Origin: CTSOIL-112 sp049291875
GTDB lineage: Bacteria; Pseudomonadota; Gammaproteobacteria; Burkholderiales; Burkholderiaceae
DNA length: 45,623 nt
Assembly: GCA_049291875.1 (NCBI GenBank)
Contig: JBATQE010000054.1
Coordinates: 1-45,623, forward strand
Reading direction: 5' to 3'
Positions 1-8,002 of the stretch are shown piece after piece. Numbering within the stretch: position 1 is the stretch's first letter; each line of letters starts with the position of its first letter. A model generated the notes under the pieces. That model was not told the origin of the DNA, searched no databases, and saw nothing but the letters and a program-made list of their open reading frames with translations. A program made the translations under genes and the position numbers.

Positions 1-1
1 C

Positions 2-1198
2 GCTCGGTGGATTCACTCCAGCGCAAACGCGTATGATGGCTTTAACAAACTCACGCGTCCTGCACTAAACGCAGGACTTGTGTTGATTCTACTTTTAGAT
101 GCCGCCCTTTTAGGGGGTATTACCGTATTATTTGGCGATTGCCGCCCTATCCATCAGCAGGCATTAGAGATTATTCGCCCCCTCAATTTAGATATTTTTG
201 TGTTCGAAGAAGGCTATATACGCCCCAATCACATCACACTGGAGCAGGTTGGGGTGAACGGTAATTCATTGTTGCCGAAGACTGCAGAATATTACCTAAA
301 TCAAACAATTATCACTCCCCATCACACGATGTCACTTGGAAACACATTCTGGCATACGGCACTTTGGGCCATTGTGTATTATTTGGCCGCAACGATGGGA
401 TACCCATTTTTTCGTCAATACAAACACCACCGCCCTCTGCACATTGCTGAAGGATGGTATTGGGTACGAGGAACGGTTAGAAAATGGCTGTATCAGCGAC
501 GGGAAAAGGGTTTAGAAGAAAAATTAACGCAACAAATGGCTCATCAGTATTTTCTGGTGCCATTGCAGCTTCCCGGCGACGCTCAGGTAAAGCACCATTC
601 TGATTTTGACAGTATTGAGATATTTATCCGCACCATCATCGCCTCATTTGCCAACAATGCCCCGAATGACACTTATTTGATCATTAAGCAACACCCGCTG
701 GATCGAGGATACAACGATTATGCCCCGCTGATACGCGAGCTTGCGAAATCCTTATCCATCGATGATCAGGTCATGTATATCCATGACCAAAACCTGCCGC
801 GCCTATTACGCAATGCCCGCGGCGTGATTGTCATCAACAGCACCGTTGGCTTATCCGCGCTGTACCACCACGCGCCAACCAAGGTCTGCGGTGAAGCCGT
901 CTATGATATTCCACAACTATGCTATCAGGGCGACTTGGATCATTTTTGGCAAGAAGCGAATGAGTTCGAAGTCAACCGAGAGTTATTTGCCAAATACATC
1001 AACTACTTAGAAAATCGCTGCCAAATCAACGGTAGCTTTTACAAAAAACTCAAACATACAGGCAATCATACCGGATTAAATCTCAGCCACGAAACGGCTG
1101 TTGAGTGGGTTAAAAATTTTAGTACGCAAGCCTTTTACATTGCCTGTTGCCTGATGCTTGGCGATGCCTTACCCGTAGCCAATTTTATCACCGCTTGA
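2..1198 (+). CDS. KpsS-like capsule polysaccharide export/biosynthesis protein, 5'-truncated by window edge
   Basis: The frame is open from the left edge (codons start at base 2) and ends in TGA at 1198, so the N-terminus lies outside the window. The GTG at base 80 is only an internal in-frame codon. Visible landmarks of the KpsS/KpsC (capsule synth) family are LFGDCRPIHQQA, then VFEEGYIRPNHITLE and GVNGNS, and in the second half IIKQHPLDRGYNDY and the segment VIVINSTVGLSALYHHAP, which resembles the nucleotide-sugar-binding part of GT-B enzymes. Family members add Kdo to a phosphatidylglycerol anchor during group 2 capsule assembly at the cytoplasmic face of the inner membrane. No other capsule gene is visible, so the cluster must lie to the left. 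KpsS is preferred over KpsC because there is no sign of a duplicated domain, but the missing N-terminus limits certainty. Confidence 0.8.
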   Translation, partial: ARWIHSSANAYDGFNKLTRPALNAGLVLILLLDAALLGGITVLFGDCRPIHQQALEIIRPLNLDIFVFEEGYIRPNHITLEQVGVNGNSLLPKTAEYYLNQTIITPHHTMSLGNTFWHTALWAIVYYLAATMGYPFFRQYKHHRPLHIAEGWYWVRGTVRKWLYQRREKGLEEKLTQQMAHQYFLVPLQLPGDAQVKHHSDFDSIEIFIRTIIASFANNAPNDTYLIIKQHPLDRGYNDYAPLIRELAKSLSIDDQVMYIHDQNLPRLLRNARGVIVINSTVGLSALYHHAPTKVCGEAVYDIPQLCYQGDLDHFWQEANEFEVNRELFAKYINYLENRCQINGSFYKKLKHTGNHTGLNLSHETAVEWVKNFSTQAFYIACCLMLGDALPVANFITA

Positions 1199-1216
1199 AA
1201 TGCCAAAGGCCAATTG

Positions 1217-1244
1217 AAAAAGCCCCGTATGTGAACGGGGCTTT
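1217..1244. terminator. Bidirectional terminator between kpsS-like gene and dnaJ
   Basis: An 8-bp perfect stem (AGCCCCGT at 1221-1228 and ACGGGGCT at 1235-1242) has a six-base loop, a run of A on the left and TTT on the right. On the minus strand the stem is followed by five T, so it suits dnaJ better than the capsule gene. It lies between two convergent genes. Confidence 0.8.
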
Positions 1245-1286
1245 AAAAGGTATTTTGATGAAACGGGCAAGCCAATCGCTATCGGC

Positions 1287-2420
1287 TTAGTTAAAAAAAT
1301 CCTTCACCTTGTCAAACCAGCCTTTCGCTTTTGGATTGTGCTTTTCGCCTCCGGCTTTTAGGCTGTCATCGAGGCGCTGAACCAGTTCTTTTTGCTCCGA
1401 AGTCAATTTGACCGGCACTTCGAGTTCTACATGGACGTAGAGATCGCCGACCGTTGAGGCGGAGCGCACATGCGGCATGCCTTTACCGCGCAGACGGAAC
1501 ACTTGGCCGGTTTGCGTGCCTTCGGGAATGCTCATGCTGGCTTTGCCGTGCAGGGTTGGGACTTCAATCTCACCGCCCAGAGCCGCTTGGGTAAAGGCCA
1601 ACGGGATGGTGCAGTGCAGGTCTGTGCCGTCGCGTTCAAACACCGGATGGCGCTTGATGTGAATTTCGACGAACAAATCACCCGCCGGTCCGCCGTTCAC
1701 GCCCGGTTCGCCTTTGCCGGCATTGCGAATACGCATACCGTCTTCAATCCCCGCCGGAATATTGACTTCAAGGGTCTTTTGGGTTTTGACTTTGCCTTGT
1801 CCTTGGCATTTTTTACACGGCGACGGGATGTGTTTGCCCGTGCCATGACAGGTTGGACAGGTCTGTTGCACGGAGAAAAAGCCTTGCGACATGCGCACTT
1901 GGCCTTGTCCTTTACAGGTTGGACAGGTTTCTGCGCTGGTTCCCGGTTCGGCGCCGGAGCCGTGACAGGCATCACACTCTTCCCAACTCGGTACGCGAAT
2001 TTGCGTCACTTTGCCATTGGCGGCGTCTTCCAAGCTGATTTCCATGGTGTAACGCAAATCGGAGCCTCGATAAACCTGCGGCCCGCGTTGACGACCGCCC
2101 ATACCGCCGAAGATATCACCGAAAATATCGCCGAAATCACCAAATGGGCTGCCGCCACCAAAACCACCGCCGAATCCACCCGCGCCCATATTCGGGTCAA
2201 CGCCTGCGTGGCCGTATTGATCATACGCCGCGCGTTTATCGGGGTCAGAGAGCATTTCGTAGGCCTCTTTCACCTCTTTGAATTTTTCTTCCGCCGATGG
2301 ATTGTCTTGATTTCGGTCAGGGTGGTATTTCATCGCCAATTTGCGATATGCTTTTTTAATTTCGTCGTCCGTGGCGTTGCGCGCCACATCAAGGGTTTCG
2401 TAGTAATCTTTTTTTGCCAT
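1287..2420 (-). CDS. dnaJ: Chaperone protein DnaJ (Hsp40)
   Basis: A 377-residue type I J-protein of normal length. It has a J domain (residues 1-70) with the HPD motif at 33-35, a Gly/Phe-rich linker with repeated GDIFGD-type units (about 79-110), four CxxCxGxG zinc motifs starting at Cys149 and the C-terminal substrate-binding domains. It delivers unfolded clients to DnaK and stimulates DnaK ATPase in the cytoplasm. The helix I sequence reads YYETLDV where most DnaJ proteins have a Gly in place of the Asp. In many proteobacteria dnaJ follows grpE and dnaK. Here the upstream neighbour is an unrelated divergent gene, so dnaJ is transcribed alone, apparently from its own heat-shock promoter. 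Confidence 0.98.
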   Translation of the reverse strand: MAKKDYYETLDVARNATDDEIKKAYRKLAMKYHPDRNQDNPSAEEKFKEVKEAYEMLSDPDKRAAYDQYGHAGVDPNMGAGGFGGGFGGGSPFGDFGDIFGDIFGGMGGRQRGPQVYRGSDLRYTMEISLEDAANGKVTQIRVPSWEECDACHGSGAEPGTSAETCPTCKGQGQVRMSQGFFSVQQTCPTCHGTGKHIPSPCKKCQGQGKVKTQKTLEVNIPAGIEDGMRIRNAGKGEPGVNGGPAGDLFVEIHIKRHPVFERDGTDLHCTIPLAFTQAALGGEIEVPTLHGKASMSIPEGTQTGQVFRLRGKGMPHVRSASTVGDLYVHVELEVPVKLTSEQKELVQRLDDSLKAGGEKHNPKAKGWFDKVKDFFN

Positions 2421-2485
2421 AATTGCGTCTTTGCCTTGAGTTCGGCGTTCATGCGAAGCGCCGCGTTGAATTCATGATAGCGCAA

Positions 2486-2513
2486 TGATGGGGGCGTTTT
2501 GAGTAATTACAAG
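2486..2513 (-). promoter_or_regulatory. Sigma-32 (heat-shock) promoter of dnaJ
   Basis: On the minus strand CTTGTAA (2513-2507) and CCCCATCA (2493-2486) are separated by 13 bases. This closely matches the RpoH consensus CTTGAAA, 13-15 bases, CCCCATnT. It lies about 65 bases upstream of the dnaJ ATG, as expected for a heat-shock gene. Confidence 0.7.
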
Positions 2514-2603
2514 GGGTGAAAAACACTTTTTCCACACAGTTTATTTTTGGCGCGCCCCCTCATTTCATGCGAAAATAACACTGTTATCACCAAGGAGAAC
2601 TTC

Positions 2604-3260
2604 ATGAGCGATTTTCCAAAAGATATTTATACCGAACCCTACCCCGTGGATGTGGACACCCTGAAAAATCTGGGGCCTTTGACCGCGATGGCGGGCATTT
2701 GGGAAGGCGAACGCGGTCTGGATATCAAGCCAAAAGCGGAAGGCCCGAAAAAGCAGGTTTATGTGGAGCGCATCGAGCTGCAACCGATTGATCCGCAAAC
2801 CAATGGCCCGCAATTACTCTACGGTTTGCGCTACCACGTCCACATCACCAAACCCTATCAGGTCAAAACCTATCATGACCAAGTGGGTTATTGGCTGTGG
2901 GAGCCAGCCACGCAAACGGTAATTCACACCTTGACCATTCCGCGTGGGCAAGCTCTGATGGCTGGCGGCACGGTCGCACCGGACGCGAAAGAGTTTGAGC
3001 TGATCGCGCGTCAAGGCGATCCGTACTACGGCATCAGCTCGAACCCTTTTTTGGAACATGCGTTCAAAACCGTGGAGTTTCGCATCAAAGTGCGCATCAA
3101 CGATGACGGCACTTGGGGTTATAGCGAAGACACCGTGATGCAGATTCAAGGTCTGAGCGAACCATTTCACCACACAGACGACAATATTTTACGCAAAGTC
3201 GGCGAGCCAACGCCGAACCCGTTGGCCTTAGCGGCGCAAACCGCCGGCGCATCGATTTAA
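2604..3260 (+). CDS. FABP-like / nitrobindin-type heme-binding beta-barrel family protein
   Basis: A 218-residue protein. The ATG at 2604 is chosen because AAGGAG lies 7 bases upstream; the longer in-frame start at 2547 has no such site and adds 19 residues unlike the family. It shows the G-x-W-x-G signature of the nitrobindin/FABP-like lipocalin fold (G31, W33, G35), followed by a beta-rich sequence (RYHVHI, YHDQVGYWLWE, TLTIPRGQALMAGG) and a C-terminal FHHTDDN motif. Relatives bind heme or small ligands, and the physiological role in bacteria is not settled. It has no signal peptide, so it should be cytoplasmic. The downstream gene yjdM starts 25 bases later and may be co-transcribed. Confidence 0.8.
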   Translation: MSDFPKDIYTEPYPVDVDTLKNLGPLTAMAGIWEGERGLDIKPKAEGPKKQVYVERIELQPIDPQTNGPQLLYGLRYHVHITKPYQVKTYHDQVGYWLWEPATQTVIHTLTIPRGQALMAGGTVAPDAKEFELIARQGDPYYGISSNPFLEHAFKTVEFRIKVRINDDGTWGYSEDTVMQIQGLSEPFHHTDDNILRKVGEPTPNPLALAAQTAGASI

Positions 3261-3285
3261 TAAATCCATAAACTAAAGGAACGCA

Positions 3286-3630
3286 ATGCCGAATACCATC
3301 CCAGCCTGCCCTGTTTGCGGCATGGAAAACACCTACTCCGACGGCGAACAGTACATTTGTCCGGACTGCACGCATGAGTGGCCACTCACTTCTGACGCCG
3401 CTGATGACGACGCACCGCGCGTGGTCAAAGACGCCAATGGACAGGTTTTACAAGACGGCGACACCGTCACCGTCATCAAAGACCTGAAGGTCAAAGGCTC
3501 GTCCTTGGTCGTCAAAGTCGGCACGAAGGTGAAAAACATCCGCTTGGTGGACGGCGATCACGATATTGATTGCAAAATCGACGGCGTTGGGCAAATGGGT
3601 TTGAAATCACAGTTTGTCAAAAAAGCCTAA
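3286..3630 (+). CDS. yjdM: Zinc-ribbon protein YjdM (PhnA family)
   Basis: A 114-residue protein, the usual length of the PhnA/YjdM family. The N-terminal zinc ribbon has CPVCG (residues 8-12) and CPDC (about 25-28). The C-terminal SH3-like beta domain includes the conserved DLKVKGSS and KVGTKVKNIRLVDGDHDIDCKIDG segments. An AAAGGA site lies just upstream of the ATG. The gene was once named phnA for phosphonate use but is now regarded as a protein of unknown function. No phosphonate genes are present here. Confidence 0.92.
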   Translation: MPNTIPACPVCGMENTYSDGEQYICPDCTHEWPLTSDAADDDAPRVVKDANGQVLQDGDTVTVIKDLKVKGSSLVVKVGTKVKNIRLVDGDHDIDCKIDGVGQMGLKSQFVKKA

Positions 3631-3658
3631 GCCCGCACAAACATCTTCAATCCATCGC

Positions 3659-3693
3659 AAAAGCGGCCTGCATATTCGCAGGCCGCTTTTTTA
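3659..3693. terminator. Bidirectional terminator between yjdM and the beta-helix gene
   Basis: A 12-bp perfect stem (AAAGCGGCCTGC at 3660-3671 pairing with GCAGGCCGCTTT from 3678) has a six-base loop and is followed by a run of T. It separates convergent genes. Confidence 0.9.
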
Positions 3694-3717
3694 TTCATTT
3701 CTATCACAACCCCAAAC

Positions 3718-4824
3718 TCATTCACGCCGATTGCCCGACCACACATTCTCCGCACCCCAGTCCAGCGTTGACCACCAGATTGAACGATTGAGCCAAATAT
3801 TATTCTGAACCACATTGTGATCGGCAAAATCGCCATCATCGACACTACTGCCCAAGGAATAACCGCTGTCGGCAGCGCAATACGAACGCCATCCCGTCCA
3901 ACCCGCGCGCGAGCCGACCCACACCGCCGGTCGCCAACCCCAAGCAGCGCTATAATCAAAAGTATTGTCCTCGATCCGATTGAACTGCGGCGCTTGATGC
4001 CGCACCGTACCGCCCTCGCCGCAATTGCGGTACAGATAAATTCCGCCCTTGACTGGCGATACGAAGCGATTCCGCACGATCCAATTGTGCGCCGAGCCAT
4101 CCACTGCCAGCAGTTCGCGCCGCGTCTGGGTGTCAATCACCGTGTCGCTCAACTCGGTATGCGCCGACTCCGCATCCAAATATATCGCCGTGGATGACGA
4201 ACGTCCGATGACTTTTGAATGCCGCACCGCCGTGTGCGTCACGCCCGGCGCAATGTACAGCGGGATGGTGCCACGCCCTTGGAAAACCACATGATCAAAC
4301 TGCGTATCGACTGGAGCCGCGGCCTGCGCGCGCTCGGTATGCCCCGCCGTCAACGATGACTCGCGCACTGTTTCGGCTTGGCCGTTGATGCCCATGCCCA
4401 CGATGCGCGTGCCACCGACGATCGTGCAATTTTTCACCTGCACGTGTCGCGGCACCGACCACGAGCCATCGCTGTTGCGACGCGATTGGATGAGCAGTGA
4501 ATACGGCTCCGCTTCAGGCGCAATGATCATGCCACCCGCGCAGTCCAGTACGAGCCCCGAAGCCTCTTCGCCCGCTATGACCACGCGCCGCGCAATGATG
4601 GCGTCGGCAGATAAAGTGAGTGAACACTTCAAATTCAAATCTGTGGTGTCGGTACTGTGGCGAATCTGTTCGACTTGCGTCGGCTCGCACATCGGCGCCG
4701 CCTGTGCGTGAGCGCTTGGAATACCCCAAACGCTGCAAGCACCCCAAACGCCCAATAAAAATGCGCCAATCCGTGTTGATTTCACCGATTGACGCCCATT
4801 CAATCCACTCAAACCGCGATTCAT
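3718..4824 (-). CDS. Secreted right-handed parallel beta-helix protein, function unknown
   Basis: A 368-residue protein with a long signal peptide: basic N-region, hydrophobic core (about 20-35) and likely cleavage after SAHA near residue 41. The mature part has the rhythm of a parallel beta-helix, with repeated V/I-x-N/D-x-x-hydrophobic turns such as VQVKNCTIVGG, IVRNRFVSP, RIEDNTFDYS and VVQNNIWLN. It has four to five cysteines and many Trp residues near the C-terminus. Such folds occur in polysaccharide lyases and epimerases, but no catalytic signature is recognised. Its ATG shares one base with the TGA of the upstream ubiM gene (TGATG), so the two are translationally coupled, although a secreted protein and a quinone hydroxylase have no obvious link. 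Confidence 0.7.
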   Translation of the reverse strand: MNRGLSGLNGRQSVKSTRIGAFLLGVWGACSVWGIPSAHAQAAPMCEPTQVEQIRHSTDTTDLNLKCSLTLSADAIIARRVVIAGEEASGLVLDCAGGMIIAPEAEPYSLLIQSRRNSDGSWSVPRHVQVKNCTIVGGTRIVGMGINGQAETVRESSLTAGHTERAQAAAPVDTQFDHVVFQGRGTIPLYIAPGVTHTAVRHSKVIGRSSSTAIYLDAESAHTELSDTVIDTQTRRELLAVDGSAHNWIVRNRFVSPVKGGIYLYRNCGEGGTVRHQAPQFNRIEDNTFDYSAAWGWRPAVWVGSRAGWTGWRSYCAADSGYSLGSSVDDGDFADHNVVQNNIWLNRSIWWSTLDWGAENVWSGNRRE

Positions 4825-6014
4825 CAGCCCGTCAACTGATGGCTGATGAGTTTTTTCACCGGCATGAGCACATCCGAGACGCGCAAAACCGCCGTGCGCA
4901 ACAGTTTCGCCGGTGGCGTTTCATTGGTGAACAGTTTCACCACAAAATTCGTGCCGTGGTAAATCGGGCGGGTTTTGAGCTGATGTTTGCGATCGTATTG
5001 TTGCAGCAACGTAGGCGCGCCGATGTCGCGCCGTTGGCGGTGCGCCGATTTGATCAGATCACTCAAAATCGCTTGGCTTGACAGGCCGAGGTTGAACCCG
5101 TGCGCGGTCACGGGATGCATCCCAACCGCCGCGTCGCCGATCAGCGCAAAGCGGGTGCTGTAAAAACGCCGCGCATGCGTGCCGACCAGCGGATAGCGGT
5201 GGCGTTGGCTCACCACTTTCACGTCACCCAAACGGTGATTGACGCGCTCGGCAATATCCTGCGCCAGCGCCTCATCGTCTGCATCCTGCACCTGATGCGC
5301 CAATTGCGTGTCAATCGTGATGACCGCGCTGGACAGGTTCTCGGTCAACGGCAAAATCGCCAAGGTGCGGCCATAGTGAAAACATTCAAACGCCGTGTTT
5401 TCGTTGCTCGCGGTGTGCTCAATGCGCAAGGTGATGACCGTGCGGCCAAAATCGTGCATATCGACCGGAATCCCCATCTGTTGGCGCGTGGTAGAGAAAC
5501 GCGAATCCGCCGCCACCACCAGCGACGCGGTTAATTTCTCGCCGGAGGCCAAAACGACGTGTGCTTGTTCAGGCGTGCCACCCACGGTTTGCACTTTTTG
5601 CTCGGTGAACCAAGTCAGATTCGCTTGATGCGCCACCTGCGAATACAATGATTGACGAATGTGATGATTCGAGATCAAATAGCCCAGCGTATCAGCCGGT
5701 TTACCGCGCGCTTTCTCAGGCGTTTCAAAATGCAGCTCAAACGGCGACGTACCGTCCACCACCTTGGCCGAACGCAGGAAGAAAATCTCGCCTTCCGGCA
5801 CCGCATCCCACGCGCCCATCGCCTGCAACAATTCTTTGGAGTAATGCGTCAGCGCGATTTCACGGCCATCCGGCGGCGGATTTTGCAATGTTTGCGCGCT
5901 CGCAGGGTCAATGATCGCCACCTTGAGCGTCGCGTCCGCCAATGAGCGCGCCAAGCTCAAACCCGCAGGGCCTGCGCCAATGATAATCACGTCGTATGCG
6001 TTTGAATGAGCCAT
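4824..6014 (-). CDS. ubiM: FAD-dependent ubiquinone biosynthesis hydroxylase, UbiM type (UbiH/UbiF/COQ6 family)
   Basis: A 396-residue flavoprotein monooxygenase. The N-terminal Rossmann motif is IIIGAGPAGLSLA (residues about 10-22), the middle segment ADSRFSTTRQQMGI is the conserved DG-type region, and the second FAD motif is GDAAVGMHPVTAHGFNLGL. The enzyme hydroxylates the aromatic ring of ubiquinone precursors at the inner membrane using O2. The HPVTAHGFN form of the motif suggests UbiM, described in Neisseria and other proteobacteria, rather than UbiH or UbiF; this choice is inference. The ATG at 6014 is preferred over one at 6041 because a G-rich AGGGGG site lies about 9 bases upstream. 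The gene ends in a TGATG overlap with the beta-helix gene. Confidence 0.85.
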   Translation of the reverse strand: MAHSNAYDVIIIGAGPAGLSLARSLADATLKVAIIDPASAQTLQNPPPDGREIALTHYSKELLQAMGAWDAVPEGEIFFLRSAKVVDGTSPFELHFETPEKARGKPADTLGYLISNHHIRQSLYSQVAHQANLTWFTEQKVQTVGGTPEQAHVVLASGEKLTASLVVAADSRFSTTRQQMGIPVDMHDFGRTVITLRIEHTASNENTAFECFHYGRTLAILPLTENLSSAVITIDTQLAHQVQDADDEALAQDIAERVNHRLGDVKVVSQRHRYPLVGTHARRFYSTRFALIGDAAVGMHPVTAHGFNLGLSSQAILSDLIKSAHRQRRDIGAPTLLQQYDRKHQLKTRPIYHGTNFVVKLFTNETPPAKLLRTAVLRVSDVLMPVKKLISHQLTG

Positions 6015-6163
6015 GACCCACACCCCCTTTTTGATAATCAAATAATCACTATTCAGTTAATTTTGTAAAAAAAGAAACAGCGCCATTGTAGGCCGAATAT
6101 GCCCATTTCGCAAATAATCCTAAAGACGGAGCGCGAGACCGAAAGGCTGAATTAAAGACGGAC

Positions 6164-6901
6164 CTAAGACGGATTTAATGCCCCCGTTGAAGGCAACTCA
6201 AACCGACACACAAACAGCGGTTCGCCACGCGCATGATACTTGCGCTCAAACGGCGTGATCGGCTCGCCGATCGGTAACGGCCCGATGCGTTCTGGCTCAA
6301 CGCCCGTCACATGGCGCACGGCGAACGCAAATTCGCACACATACAGCGGCCAATTGCTGCGGCATTCCAGCGTACCGCCCAGCGCGACCATCGTGGGAAA
6401 CACCGCATGGCCGTGCCAACGGCGTTGCAAATGACCGATTTTCGGCCACGGATTGGGATAAAGAATGAAATGTTTGTACAGCCGCTCGCCACGCCGCGCC
6501 AGTTCATCGTGCAACAGCCGCCAAAAATCGGCCAAATCCGCACGTATCCAAATAAAATTATCCGGCATTTGATCGCGCCACCACGTTTTGTGCGTCGTCA
6601 GGCGATCCTCAGACTGATCCACGCCCACCACAAAAGCCTGCGGATGCGCGCGCGCAATGTGCAGTGTGGACTCACCTACGCCACAACCGGCGTCCACAAT
6701 CAGCGGCGCAAATTGACGCTCCGCCCACGCCTGCATGAATTGCGCAAATGCCGCGCGATTGTACTCGGTATACGGCTTTTGAAACGTCGTGCCCTGATGA
6801 CGCGCCAACACGCGTGGCAAATCGCTGTGGATTTCGCTTTGCGCACTGTGGATGTTCGGGTTGTCCGGCCAATCGTTCGCGTTGAATGAAGAGCAACTCA
6901 T
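6164..6901 (-). CDS. TrmB-family SAM-dependent tRNA methyltransferase (m7G46-type), divergent form
   Basis: A 245-residue class I methyltransferase. The SAM-binding motif is VDAGCGVGES (69-78), followed by GVDQSEDRL. The TrmB signature appears as LYPNPWPKIGHLQRRWHGH, where canonical TrmB has PDPWPK followed by a KRR-type stretch. The C-terminal PFERKYHARGEPLF matches the TrmB T-x-(F/Y)-E-x-(K/R)-(A/Y) end. The Asn in place of the Asp before PWPK and the WHGH stretch mark a subfamily that differs from housekeeping TrmB. It may methylate G46 of tRNA or be a paralogue with another RNA substrate. No good ribosome binding site precedes the ATG. Confidence 0.8.
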   Translation of the reverse strand: MSCSSFNANDWPDNPNIHSAQSEIHSDLPRVLARHQGTTFQKPYTEYNRAAFAQFMQAWAERQFAPLIVDAGCGVGESTLHIARAHPQAFVVGVDQSEDRLTTHKTWWRDQMPDNFIWIRADLADFWRLLHDELARRGERLYKHFILYPNPWPKIGHLQRRWHGHAVFPTMVALGGTLECRSNWPLYVCEFAFAVRHVTGVEPERIGPLPIGEPITPFERKYHARGEPLFVCRFELPSTGALNPS

Positions 6902-7092
6902 AAATAAGTGTGTTTGAGTAAGTAATATAAGAGATAAGAGCCGAATTATTCCACATCCGAGCCGAGGGTGACAAACAAAGTCCGAATCAAACCGACATCA
7001 GGCTCGATAAATCCCTCGCAGCCCACATATGGGCTGCCAATGCGCGCCACACTTGAACTTTTCATGCAGATGCCGCATATTAGCTATATCTA
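6902..7092. other. Non-coding stretch upstream of trmB-like gene
   Basis: No convincing gene is present. It holds a perfect 8-bp hairpin (GCAGCCCA at 7018-7025, TGGGCTGC at 7030-7037) and shorter distant pairs (CGAGGG near 6963 with CCCTCG near 7013). With the adjoining element (7093-7364) it may form one larger structured unit. Confidence 0.4.
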
Positions 7093-7364
7093 AGGAAGCA
7101 CGGAATAACCCAAACCAGTCTGCGTTCTGAGCAAAAAACATTCAGAACGCGGCGCAGGATAGGGGTCGTAGTCACTCTACGACAGCCCCTATTCTGCAAC
7201 AAAGTTCTGGGTGTTTTTTGCCAGAACCCGAAGGGCTGGAGATTGGCGTGTGATTAACTTTGTTGTGACGCTTGTCTAGGGAATGACCCTAGACTGCGCG
7301 CCACGCCTCGTTACTCATTACGCCCATCACCAGCGCAGACGGTAGGGGTTGTTTCGTGCTTCCT
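7093..7364. repeat. 272-bp MITE-like element with terminal inverted repeats and nested hairpins
   Basis: The ends are a perfect 10-bp inverted repeat, AGGAAGCACG at 7093-7102 and CGTGCTTCCT at 7355-7364. The pairing continues inward, imperfectly, to GTCTGC (7118-7123) and GCAGAC (7335-7340). Inside are a hairpin GTTCTGA/TCAGAAC (7124-7130, 7142-7148), a long hairpin at 7155-7197 (GCAG.ATAGGGG.TCGTAG with its complement), an inverted pair AACAAAGTT/AACTTTGTT (7198-7206, 7256-7264) enclosing GTTCTGG/CCAGAAC, and a perfect hairpin GTCTAGGG/CCCTAGAC (7274-7281, 7287-7294). No transposase is encoded. The layout fits a non-autonomous mobile element or a highly structured RNA. Only one copy is seen in the window, so mobility is inference. 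Confidence 0.6.
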
Positions 7365-7505
7365 AAACCTAATATCATCCGCAAAGGTTCACGCGCGCGC
7401 GGATTCAGGATAAAATGCAGTGTTTGTTGATGGCGATACATAGGTACGCCCTCCATTTGCTTAACAGTCGGTTGGCACAACCATCATCGTAATGGATTTA
7501 TCGAT

Positions 7506-7928
7506 ATGATCGGGATTTTAATCATCACCCACGCACCGCTCGGGCAGGCGTTTTTGACGACCTTGGCGCACGTGCACAAGCGCGAACCGGAAGCAGTCAT
7601 CGCGCTGGACGTTCTGGCAGATGAGGATGTGCATAGGGTAGCGCAGCGCGCCATGCAGGCCGTTGACCAATTGAACGACGGCGACGGTGTGCTGGTGGTG
7701 ACCGATATGTGCGGCGCAACACCAGCCAACTGCGCGGTGCGCTTGATTGAACAGCAGCCGCACACCGAGCTGGTCTATGGCGTGAGTTTGCCGACTTTAT
7801 TACGCGCACTCAATTACCGCCATCTGCCGTTGGCCGAATTGGCTCAAAAAGCGATTGAGGGCGGTCAGCGCGGCTTATTTGCCTATGAACGCAGCCACGA
7901 TCAGGCGAAAGATCCCAAAAAAACATAA
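7506..7928 (+). CDS. PTS EIIA component, mannose (Man) family
   Basis: A 140-residue protein with the EIIA-Man fold signature. The phosphorylatable His is His9 in the motif ITHAPLG, and the LVVTDMCGATPANCAVRL segment matches the family active-site region. It would accept phosphate from HPr-His15. The gene lies directly upstream of HPr and enzyme I, with no EIIB, EIIC or EIID permease in the window. This arrangement is known from proteobacteria in which the PTS relay is mainly regulatory. The cluster starts just to the right of the structured element. Confidence 0.9.
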   Translation: MIGILIITHAPLGQAFLTTLAHVHKREPEAVIALDVLADEDVHRVAQRAMQAVDQLNDGDGVLVVTDMCGATPANCAVRLIEQQPHTELVYGVSLPTLLRALNYRHLPLAELAQKAIEGGQRGLFAYERSHDQAKDPKKT

Positions 7929-8002
7929 ACCCACAGCGCAAGGCGGTCATTCGTGCGCTGAAGCATGAACCGATTTGAGTCTATTTGAATAAGGAACCAC
8001 CC

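Noticed and set aside
1470..2477. A 335-codon frame on the plus strand across dnaJ
   Set aside because: It is antisense to dnaJ, which has full-length family support; long antisense frames are expected in GC-rich genes.
3659..3693. The AAGCGGCCTGCA in a terminator as a Neisseriaceae DNA uptake sequence dialect
   Set aside because: It differs from the known dialects and does not recur elsewhere in the window, so it is read simply as a terminator stem.
7289..7480. A 63-codon minus-strand frame running from the PTS upstream region into the hairpin element
   Set aside because: Its C-terminal third is made of the terminal inverted repeat and internal hairpin sequence, no family is recognised and no good ribosome binding site is seen; it is more likely a chance frame.
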